A stretch of DNA of 5,463 nucleotides from Oscillospiraceae bacterium (lineage in GTDB: Bacteria; Bacillota; Clostridia; Oscillospirales; Ruminococcaceae). Below the pieces are notes generated by a model that did not search any database, was not told the origin of the DNA, and saw only the letters and a list, made by a program, of their open reading frames with translations. Of this stretch, positions 1-5,463 are shown piece by piece. A program made the translations under genes and the position numbers. The stretch's first letter is position 1. Each line of letters starts with the position of its first letter. The stretch covers positions 1 to 5,463 of the forward strand of contig JAIRWE010000001.1 of the NCBI GenBank assembly GCA_031253365.1, written 5' to 3'.

Positions 1-750
1 GTTGAAGAGGCGGCGCGAAGCGGCATCGAGGATATTATGTTCATCCTCAGCCGGGGAAAATCGGCAATCGCGGACCATTTCGACAACGCGCCGGAGCTTG
101 AAGCCGCGCTGCTTAACGCGGGGAAGGTCGATTTATACAAAAAGGTTGTGTCAATCGCCGATTTAGCGAACTTCACCTACGCGCGCCAACGCGAAATGAA
201 AGGGACGGGGCACGCGGTAATGTGTGCCGAACGGTTTGTCGGGAACGAGCCTTTCGTTGTGATTTACGGCGACGACGTAATTATCGGCGACATTCCCGCC
301 ACGGCGCAGATATGCGAGGCTTACGAGGAATTCGGGCTGGGCGCGGTGGCAATGAAAGAGGTTCCCGACGAAGCGGTAATGAAATACAGCTCATTAGCGG
401 TAAAGCCGCTTAAAGAAAACATTTACGCCGTTTCTGACATCAACGAAAAACCGAAAAAAGAAGAAATTCTGTCAAATTTCTCCATTCTCGGCAGATGCGT
501 ATTGCCGCCCGAAATCTTCGGCGTCCTGAAAAACACCGCTCCGGGCGCGGGCGGGGAAATTCAGCTGACCGACGCGATGAGGGTTTTGGCAAGGGACAAA
601 GGTATGCTCGGCGTGGATTTCATCGGAACGCGCTACGACATGGGGAATAAGCTGGGTATCCTCCAAGCGGCGGTGGAAACGGGGCTGAACCACGGGGAGA
701 TAGGAGCCGAATTCAGAAAATACTTGAAAGAGCTTTCGGGGAAGTTGTAA
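1..750 (+). CDS. galU: UTP-glucose-1-phosphate uridylyltransferase, 5'-truncated by window edge
   Basis: This enzyme makes UDP-glucose from UTP and glucose-1-phosphate in the cytoplasm, feeding glycolipid, teichoic acid and exopolysaccharide synthesis. The reading frame is open from base 1; the ATG at 37 is internal, because the codons before it (VEEAARSGIEDI) already match the family. About 40 N-terminal residues, including the GxGTR nucleotide-binding loop, lie outside the window; 249 residues are visible, against a usual 290 or so. Visible family marks are RQREMKGTGHAV (184-219), the metal-binding YGDDV (265-279), the conserved lysine in NEKPK (442-456), GAGGEIQLTD (544-573) and the C-terminal RYDMGNKLG (631-657). 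These match the Firmicutes GalU/GtaB branch; RmlA and GlmU-type nucleotidyltransferases are less likely because of the GGEIQLTD and YDMGxKLG motifs. The gene ends in TAA just before a hairpin terminator, so it closes its own transcription unit. Confidence 0.95.
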   Translation, partial: VEEAARSGIEDIMFILSRGKSAIADHFDNAPELEAALLNAGKVDLYKKVVSIADLANFTYARQREMKGTGHAVMCAERFVGNEPFVVIYGDDVIIGDIPATAQICEAYEEFGLGAVAMKEVPDEAVMKYSSLAVKPLKENIYAVSDINEKPKKEEILSNFSILGRCVLPPEIFGVLKNTAPGAGGEIQLTDAMRVLARDKGMLGVDFIGTRYDMGNKLGILQAAVETGLNHGEIGAEFRKYLKELSGKL

Positions 751-765
751 GCTGCCGGCGCAAGC

Positions 766-801
766 AGGCGGGGGCGTCGCCCCCGCCTTTAACGCTTTTT
801 T
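766..801 (+). terminator. Rho-independent terminator after galU
   Basis: A perfect 10-bp stem (766-775 AGGCGGGGGC pairing with 779-788) closes a 3-base loop. It is followed by TTT, a short AACGC interruption and a run of six T (796-801). It starts 16 bases after the galU stop. The strong GC stem supports termination. The interrupted T-tract makes it less than textbook, so some read-through into the next gene is possible. Confidence 0.8.
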
Positions 802-822
802 ACGCAAAACATGAAAAATTAC

Positions 823-851
823 TTGAATTTTTTCCTTAGATAGTATACAAT
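823..851 (+). promoter_or_regulatory. Probable sigma-A promoter for the downstream three-gene unit
   Basis: A -35-like TTGAAT (823-828) and a -10-like TACAAT (846-851, five of six consensus bases) are separated by exactly 17 bases in an AT-rich stretch. That stretch stands out from the GC-richer coding DNA. Transcription would begin near 858, giving a leader of only about 15 bases before the ATG at 874. The site lies between the galU terminator and the next gene, as expected for a new unit. It is a consensus match by eye only; TATACA at 844-849 is a competing -10 with a poorer 15-base spacer. Confidence 0.65.
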
Positions 852-860
852 GAATAGTTG

Positions 861-866
861 AGGTGA
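861..866 (+). promoter_or_regulatory. Ribosome binding site for the membrane protein gene
   Basis: AGGTGA sits seven bases before the ATG at 874. It supports that start over the in-frame ATG at 886 (residue 5). If the proposed promoter is right, the site is almost at the 5' end of the mRNA. Confidence 0.75.
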
Positions 867-873
867 ACCGTAC

Positions 874-1749
874 ATGAGCAAAGTAATGAACAAAATTTTC
901 GCCTTTTTCGGTAACAAATGGACTAAATTGGGGTTTTCCGTAATTTCCGTCGGCTACGGCGCGTTTTTGGCGTGGGTCGCGTGGCTGACGTTCGCGTACT
1001 ATTTTACGTATGAGAACCCCGCCGCGCTGTTTCTGCTGTACGTGTTCATAAACGTGATTTTCGGAATAGTTATGATTTACACGAGAAAGCAGATACTGAC
1101 CCAAATAACCGTCGGGTTTATGCACCCGTTTATACTTATCATACTTTTTTTCGGTTTCGGGAACTGGTATCTCATTCTGCCGGCGTTTGTCACCGCGACC
1201 GTCGTATTCTTCGCGTCCGGGGTGAACGAATCGCTCAAAATCATACTCGGCACGACTTACATGATAATATTCGTGCTTGCCGTGCTGGGATACCTCACGC
1301 TTGAAACGCTTACGATAAAGATACCGCTCCCCAACGGGAACCCGCTGAAAATGGACTTGTATTTAAGGAGCGACGATTACATAGTTTACGAAAAAAAAGA
1401 CGGGGACGCGGGTCCTTACCGCTTGGTGGCGTACATCGACCCCGAAACCGACGAAACCCGCTTCGCCACGTATTATGTGGAAACAACCCTGCGGGATAAA
1501 AAATACTGGTTTCTCACCTGCGAAAGGGTGTTCGGCTGCTCAAAGGCGGGAACGGTGAAATACAGGGACAACCTTGACATAAGGTGGGTTGACGAAAACA
1601 ACCTGTGGTTCGACGGAAGGTTCATCGAAATAGACGAAAACGGCGAAATCGCCCGCAAGGAAGAAGTCGACGACGGCGGCGAAACCTCCGTTATCCCCAC
1701 GCAGCCGCCCATGACGCAGGCTCCGGGTATGACGCAGGCGGCGCCGTGA
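874..1749 (+). CDS. Multi-pass membrane protein with soluble C-terminal domain, unknown function
   Basis: I do not recognise a family for this 291-residue protein. The first 18 residues are short and basic (several Lys). Hydrophobic segments follow at about residues 19-44, 50-70, 80-96, 98-114 and 120-143, giving four or five membrane passes. Residues ~150-260 are a polar, aromatic-rich stretch (YIVYEKKDG, YRLVAYIDPETDETRF, KKYWFLTCERVFGC) that looks like a compact beta-rich domain. It holds the only two cysteines (216 and 222), six residues apart. Residues ~262-291 are acidic, then Pro/Thr/Gln-rich with a small repeat, and probably flexible. No signal peptidase site, transporter signature or enzyme motif is evident. 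With five passes and a positively charged N-terminus inside, the C-terminal domain would be extracytoplasmic; with four it would be cytoplasmic. Neither can be settled by eye. It is the first gene of a probable operon with the next two genes. Confidence 0.85.
   Translation: MSKVMNKIFAFFGNKWTKLGFSVISVGYGAFLAWVAWLTFAYYFTYENPAALFLLYVFINVIFGIVMIYTRKQILTQITVGFMHPFILIILFFGFGNWYLILPAFVTATVVFFASGVNESLKIILGTTYMIIFVLAVLGYLTLETLTIKIPLPNGNPLKMDLYLRSDDYIVYEKKDGDAGPYRLVAYIDPETDETRFATYYVETTLRDKKYWFLTCERVFGCSKAGTVKYRDNLDIRWVDENNLWFDGRFIEIDENGEIARKEEVDDGGETSVIPTQPPMTQAPGMTQAAP
1699..1746 (+). repeat. Short in-frame tandem repeat, TQ(A/P)P-type tail
   Basis: The last codons of the membrane protein repeat a Thr-Gln-Ala/Pro-Pro unit three times (residues 276-291: TQPPM, TQAPGM, TQAAP). 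At DNA level ATGACGCAGGC occurs at 1711-1721 and again at 1729-1739, an 18-base period. A third, degenerate ACGCAG copy is at 1699. The unit is a whole number of codons, so copy changes would keep the frame. Confidence 0.7.
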
Positions 1750-1770
1750 AAACGGCTTTTGAAAAACAAA

Positions 1771-1796
1771 GGGATGGTTAAAAGGGGACGGTTAAA
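1771..1796 (+). repeat. Direct repeat carrying the ribosome binding site of the TTG-start gene
   Basis: GGGATGGTTAAA (1771-1782) and GGGACGGTTAAA (1785-1796) match at 11 of 12 bases with a 14-base period. The second copy ends directly at the TTG start codon. Its AGGGGA (1783-1788), eight bases from the TTG, is the likely ribosome binding site. The in-frame TAA at 1779-1781 rules out an earlier start, and the next in-frame ATG is about 46 codons downstream, so this site decides the start. Confidence 0.7.
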
Positions 1797-4004
1797 TTGA
1801 ACAGAGTGCTTAATATCACGGGTAATAATTCCAACGAAATATACACCCTGTATTTTCCGCGTAATTTGATAAGGTTCATCAAATACGACTTTACGGTGTT
1901 CGCGGAAAGGTGCGTCGACCTATGCAGGGTTTCCATGAAAAAGGGGGAATACCCGCTTGACGAAGTCGCGGCTTTGCGTAATTCCATAAGCCCCTGCCAC
2001 AAATACTATGAGAAGAACGTTCGCGGCGTTTTTGAGAAAATCGTCGTGGACTGCTGGATTGAATACATCTGCCGCCAGAACGAAATAAACGCCCCCACGC
2101 TCTGGAACAGTTTCTCCGTTTGCAAAAACGATTTTGAGCGCGTCGTGTTCGCGCGGCTTTGCGAATTCAGGTACAATCACGCGATTAACCAGTGGATGAA
2201 TATTCTGAAAATTCAAGAGTACGCCGCGAGAAAGGTTGAGTTCATTTTCGGGGAAAAATTGGGGAAATTTTCAATGGCGGCGGCGCGGGCGGGATATTTC
2301 GACCTGTTGTTCAACGTCGCCGCGAACGAGATGGGCTATCTGCAAAACGGCGGAACCTGCAAAGTATATTCCTCGGGCAGAATACCCAATTCCCCGTTTG
2401 TAATGAGCGGGGTCAGCCGCGAAATTATGCGCAATATCCTAACGGATTTAAGATACGACGACAGCGGCGAGGCCCGCGACGGGCAGCACCGCGAAGGCTC
2501 GCTTTCCGACAAAACGGACATGGACGCCTTCGCGTCGATAAAACCGTATATCCCGGAAGAACACGACAGCATTGTCAACACGATTATCAAATCCATTCCC
2601 GAAACGCCGCAGAAGGTCTACGTCCCGGAAAGTTTCAAAGCTGTCGTTGACCTTGAAATAGACGCGCTTATTGAAAGCGGCGCGGTCATCCAAAGGTGTT
2701 CGCGCTGCCGCGAATATTTTCTGCGCGACGACGATTACGACTACGATTACTGCTCCGTCGCCGACGCGTCCGGAAAAACCTGTCTTGACGCCATGAACGA
2801 AAGCGGCGAACCCGTAAGGCGCATCCCCGCCGACGCGACGGTGCTGTACGCCAGATGCGACCAACTTTACAAAGAAATGGCGGAACGGGTCAACGTGGAT
2901 ATTACCCAGCGTGATTTTTCCGACTGGTACAGATATATGACCTTAATCCGCGAAAACATCGTAAGCGGCGTCGCGAACATGGACGATTTCGAGAATTTCG
3001 CGGAATATTCCCGCACAATCAGGTTCCCGTCGCGTTCCCGCTCAATCCTGTCCAAAGACGATGAACCGCCGCACGAACGCGCGGGTGTCGGCGCTTCCAA
3101 AAAGGGCGGACGGGAAAACAGGGACGCCGACAAATCAGGGCGCGAGGTAAAGCCGTTCGTTTTTGAAAAGATAGAAAGGAACGCCGCCCCGGAAAAGCGC
3201 GAAACCTTGGGCGACCTTCTGGGAATCCCGAAGAGCGTTTCCTACCCCGCCCCGATGTTTTCCCTGAACCCGGGGTATTACGCGCTCGGCGCCCAACCCC
3301 TTCCGCCCAACGCGCCATACGGCGCCGTCCCCCCCGTAAAGCCGACTTCAAGGGTGATAAGGGGGGTTATCCCCACGGGCGTCAACGTAATCGGGATAAA
3401 CAGCCCCGCTCCCGAAGCGGGAAAGCCGCCGGCGCCCCCCGAACCCGTCGCGCCCGCGCCGAAAGACAACGATGTAAAAATTTATTCGAGGGAAGAAACG
3501 GCGGGGGATAAAATCGACGATTTCGTGAAGGTGTACCAATCGTCGGGCGCGGCGAACCGCCACGAACGCAAACCCAAAAAGGCCGCCGAACCGGATTATG
3601 AAACCGCGGTCGCGACGGCAAGAACCGAAAAGGGCAGCCTTTTAAAGAATCCTTATATCAGAGAAATAATAAAGATTGACGACATAAAAAAACACGGCGA
3701 AGAAGAACCCGCCCGCGAATCTGTTTCCGAACCCGCTTCCGAACCCGTCGGCGAGTCCGTTTCCGAACACGCCCGCGAACCCGCTTCAAAACCGTTGCCG
3801 CTTTTATCGCTTGACAGACCGAAACCGCCCGAAAAGTTCCCCGAATTTTTAGCGGGGATTGAGCGCAAAGACGGTTTTGAAAACGGCGACTCGAATGTTT
3901 CGCATAAGACCAAGCGCGTTATGGACGCGATTTTCGGGAAGAGCGGCGCGAACCCCTTCGTAAACCCGGAAGAGTCGCCGTTCAAAGACGAAGACTATGA
4001 ATAA
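1797..4004 (+). CDS. Zinc-ribbon protein resembling DUF6076, with long disordered C-terminal tail
   Basis: This 735-residue protein has no known function and starts at TTG. Residues 1-290 look globular and mainly helical, with no membrane segment or signal peptide. Residues 301-329 form a CxxC-x14-C-x9-C module (C301, C304, C319, C329) in the context CSRCREYF...YCS...GKTC. A helical stretch with LYKEMAERV and FSDWYRYM (about 357-381) follows. That order, cysteine knuckle with Y-F, then Y-C, then G-x-T-C, then a helical LY...R segment, resembles the clostridial DUF6076 family; I assign this from memory of the family pattern. Such a module would bind zinc and may bind nucleic acid. Residues ~411-735 are low-complexity: charged (420-470), proline-rich (475-560), Ser-Glu-Pro repeats (640-665) and an acidic end. 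This tail is well beyond the usual family size. The gene follows the membrane protein by 47 bases and overlaps the radical SAM gene by 8 bases, implying joint expression. Confidence 0.85.
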   Translation: MNRVLNITGNNSNEIYTLYFPRNLIRFIKYDFTVFAERCVDLCRVSMKKGEYPLDEVAALRNSISPCHKYYEKNVRGVFEKIVVDCWIEYICRQNEINAPTLWNSFSVCKNDFERVVFARLCEFRYNHAINQWMNILKIQEYAARKVEFIFGEKLGKFSMAAARAGYFDLLFNVAANEMGYLQNGGTCKVYSSGRIPNSPFVMSGVSREIMRNILTDLRYDDSGEARDGQHREGSLSDKTDMDAFASIKPYIPEEHDSIVNTIIKSIPETPQKVYVPESFKAVVDLEIDALIESGAVIQRCSRCREYFLRDDDYDYDYCSVADASGKTCLDAMNESGEPVRRIPADATVLYARCDQLYKEMAERVNVDITQRDFSDWYRYMTLIRENIVSGVANMDDFENFAEYSRTIRFPSRSRSILSKDDEPPHERAGVGASKKGGRENRDADKSGREVKPFVFEKIERNAAPEKRETLGDLLGIPKSVSYPAPMFSLNPGYYALGAQPLPPNAPYGAVPPVKPTSRVIRGVIPTGVNVIGINSPAPEAGKPPAPPEPVAPAPKDNDVKIYSREETAGDKIDDFVKVYQSSGAANRHERKPKKAAEPDYETAVATARTEKGSLLKNPYIREIIKIDDIKKHGEEEPARESVSEPASEPVGESVSEHAREPASKPLPLLSLDRPKPPEKFPEFLAGIERKDGFENGDSNVSHKTKRVMDAIFGKSGANPFVNPEESPFKDEDYE
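3711..3791 (+). repeat. Degenerate Ser-Glu-Pro repeat in the tail of the zinc-ribbon protein
   Basis: Residues 639-665 alternate SEPASEP, GESVSEH and REPASKP units. The DNA repeats GCCCGCGAA and TTTCCGAAC-like blocks in frame with the protein. The region is hydrophilic, rich in Glu, Ser and Pro, and most likely an extended linker. Units are imperfect, so this is an ageing or selected low-complexity tract rather than a fresh expansion. Confidence 0.6.
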
Positions 4005-5463
4005 GGCTTCCGTGAAAACCGACGGCGAAGGCGGCGCGCGGTACGGCGCGGTCGAAAGGTTTCTCCTTAAAACGCAAAGACCCGCCCGGTACACGGGGGG
4101 GGAGGTCAACGCCGTTTACAAAGACCCGAAGGACGTCGATTTGCGTTTCGCGCTTTGTTTTCCCGACACCTACGAAATAGGTATGTCGCACCTCGGAATG
4201 AAAATCCTGTACTCCTTGATAAACGCCCACCCGAAACATTACTGCGAACGCGTTTTCATGCCCCTCCCCGATATGCGGGAATTGATGCGAGCCAATTTTG
4301 TACCACTTTACGCGCTGGAAAGCGGGGACGGTATTCGCGGCTTTGATATAATCGGCTTCACGCTGCAATACGAACTGTGTTACACGACCGTTTTGGCCAT
4401 GCTGGATTTGGCGGGTATCCCCGTGCTGAAATCCGAGAGGGGGTACGACTTTCCCCTGATAATCGCGGGCGGTCCTTGCGCCTGCAATCCCGAACCCCTG
4501 TGCGATTTTATCGACCTTTTTGTAATCGGCGAAGGCGAGGAGGTCACGCCGGAGCTTCTCGGCTTATATGACGAATGTAAAAAAAGCGGCGTTCCCCGCC
4601 CCGAATTTTTGAAAAAGGCGGCGTTAATCGGCGGCGTCTACGTCCCCGATTTGTCCGTCGGGGCGAAAAAACGGTTCATCGCGGATTTAAACGGCGTCTT
4701 TTTTCCGAAAAGTTTTGTCGTGCCGTTCGTCGAAACCGTACACGACCGCGCCGTTACCGAGATTATCCGCGGGTGCATACGCGGGTGCAGATTCTGTCAG
4801 GCGGGGTTTATTTACCGCCCGTTTCGGGAAAAAAGGCGCGGCGTGATTGCGGAAGAAGTCCGCGCTTTATGCGAAAGCACGGGTTATGACGAGGTTTCGC
4901 TGTGTTCGCTGTCTGTCAGCGATTATTCGGAAATAGAGGGTTTGCTCAAAGATTTGACGGATTATACGGACAAAAACGGTATCAACCTTTCCCTGCCGTC
5001 AACGCGGATAGACAAGTTTAACAAGCAGATGCTCGACCGCGTAAAAAGCGTGAGGAAAAGCGGGCTGACTTTCGCGCCGGAAGCGGGTACGCAGCGGCTT
5101 CGCGACGTAATCAACAAAAACATCACCGAGGAGGATATTCTGAAAGGCTGCAAAACGGCGTTCGAGGGGGGGTACGGCGCCGTGAAGCTGTACTTTATGC
5201 TGGGGCTTCCCACCGAAACAAATGGAGACGTCGCCGCCATACACGGCTTAACCGAAAGCGTCACGCGCCTGTTCCGCGAAATAAACCCGAAGAAAAGCCC
5301 GGCGATTTCGATTTCCCTTTCCACCTTCGTGCCGAAGCCGTTTACGCCTTTTCAGTATGAACCGATGATTTCAAGGGAAACGGCGGACGAAAGGCAAAAG
5401 CTGCTGCTGTCGCTCGTAAAAAGCCGTAAAATCAAAATCAGCCGTTCCGATTATAATATGTCG
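3997..5463 (+). CDS. B12-binding-domain radical SAM protein (TIGR03960 type), 3'-truncated by window edge
   Basis: The first 489 residues are visible and no stop is reached. Residues ~20-255 resemble the N-terminal cobalamin-binding-like domain of the family, with FPDTYEIGMSHLG (55-67), GGPCACNPEP (158-167) and IGEGEE (177-182). The radical SAM core starts with the iron-sulfur motif CxxxCxxC (C260, C264, C267) in RGCIRGCRFCQAG, followed by YRP and RE. Further family marks are LCSLSVSDY (302-310), LTFAPEAGTQRLRDVIN (357-373), KLYFMLGLPTET (397-408) and STFVPKPFTPFQ (442-453). The enzyme should bind a 4Fe-4S cluster and cleave S-adenosylmethionine in the cytoplasm; its substrate is unknown. Family members are usually fused to, or next to, a DUF2344/TIGR03936 protein, so the unseen 3' part may contain it. 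The ATG overlaps the previous stop by 8 bases and has only a weak upstream site (AAGACGAAG). A GTG at 4012, preceded by AAGG at 4003-4006, is an alternative start. An in-frame TAA at 3961 blocks longer versions. Confidence 0.93.
   Translation, partial: MNKASVKTDGEGGARYGAVERFLLKTQRPARYTGGEVNAVYKDPKDVDLRFALCFPDTYEIGMSHLGMKILYSLINAHPKHYCERVFMPLPDMRELMRANFVPLYALESGDGIRGFDIIGFTLQYELCYTTVLAMLDLAGIPVLKSERGYDFPLIIAGGPCACNPEPLCDFIDLFVIGEGEEVTPELLGLYDECKKSGVPRPEFLKKAALIGGVYVPDLSVGAKKRFIADLNGVFFPKSFVVPFVETVHDRAVTEIIRGCIRGCRFCQAGFIYRPFREKRRGVIAEEVRALCESTGYDEVSLCSLSVSDYSEIEGLLKDLTDYTDKNGINLSLPSTRIDKFNKQMLDRVKSVRKSGLTFAPEAGTQRLRDVINKNITEEDILKGCKTAFEGGYGAVKLYFMLGLPTETNGDVAAIHGLTESVTRLFREINPKKSPAISISLSTFVPKPFTPFQYEPMISRETADERQKLLLSLVKSRKIKISRSDYNMS

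Noticed and set aside
37..39. ATG at 37 as the start of galU
   Set aside because: Codons 1-36 are in frame and encode residues matching the GalU family, so the true start is before the window.
472..1125. Long open frame on the minus strand across the end of galU, the terminator and the membrane gene
   Set aside because: It crosses a clear terminator and promoter, overlaps two well-supported + strand genes, and its translation shows no recognisable domain. It reflects codon bias of the opposite strand.
2448..2864. Minus-strand open frame opposite the zinc-ribbon gene
   Set aside because: It is an antisense shadow of the cysteine-module region; the + strand frame has a start signal, a patterned cysteine motif and domain order that the minus frame lacks.
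3711..3791. Possible CRISPR-like or other regularly spaced repeat
   Set aside because: The repeats are in-frame, degenerate and without regular spacers; they encode a Ser-Glu-Pro protein linker.
3982..4368. Minus-strand open frame opposite the start of the radical SAM gene
   Set aside because: The + strand frame here is continuous with strong radical SAM family motifs, so the antisense frame is not a gene.
4155..4571. Two short + strand open frames inside the radical SAM gene
   Set aside because: They are alternative-frame Arg-rich shadows within the radical SAM coding sequence, with no ribosome site or recognisable product.
4644..4663. Hairpin CCCCGA...TCGGGG followed by a run of A on the + strand
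   Set aside because: It lies inside the radical SAM coding region, has an 8-base loop and no T-tract after it, so it is not a terminator.

Overview
The window looks like chromosomal sequence from a low-to-moderate GC Gram-positive bacterium, most likely an uncultured member of the Clostridia. The reasons are a Firmicutes-style GalU, strong AGG-type ribosome binding sites, a TTG start, and a radical SAM protein and a DUF6076-like zinc-finger protein of kinds common in Clostridia. This placement is an inference from gene content only. All four genes lie on the + strand.

Layout. (1) Positions 1-750 hold the 3' five-sixths of galU (UTP-glucose-1-phosphate uridylyltransferase), whose start lies before the window. 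(2) Positions 751-873 hold a hairpin terminator closing the galU unit, then a good sigma-A-type promoter and a ribosome binding site opening a new unit. (3) Positions 874-1749 encode an unrecognised 291-residue protein with a multi-pass membrane N-terminal half and a soluble C-terminal half. (4) Positions 1797-4004 (TTG start) encode a 735-residue protein. Its first ~410 residues end in a four-cysteine zinc-ribbon-like module resembling DUF6076, and its last ~325 residues are a proline-rich, charged and probably disordered tail. (5) From position 3997 to the window edge runs the first 489 residues of a B12-binding-domain radical SAM protein of the TIGR03960 type, overlapping the previous gene by 8 bases. 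It has no stop codon in the window.

Genes 2-4 are probably one transcript: one promoter is visible before gene 2, the gap to gene 3 is 47 bases with no terminator, and gene 4 overlaps gene 3. GalU supplies UDP-glucose for envelope polysaccharides and glycolipids and appears to be a separate unit. The function of the three-gene unit is not known. The most interesting material is the large zinc-finger/disordered-tail protein and its coupling to an uncharacterised radical SAM enzyme and a membrane protein. No tRNA, rRNA, CRISPR array, insertion sequence or phage gene was seen, and no defence or other system could be recognised with confidence.
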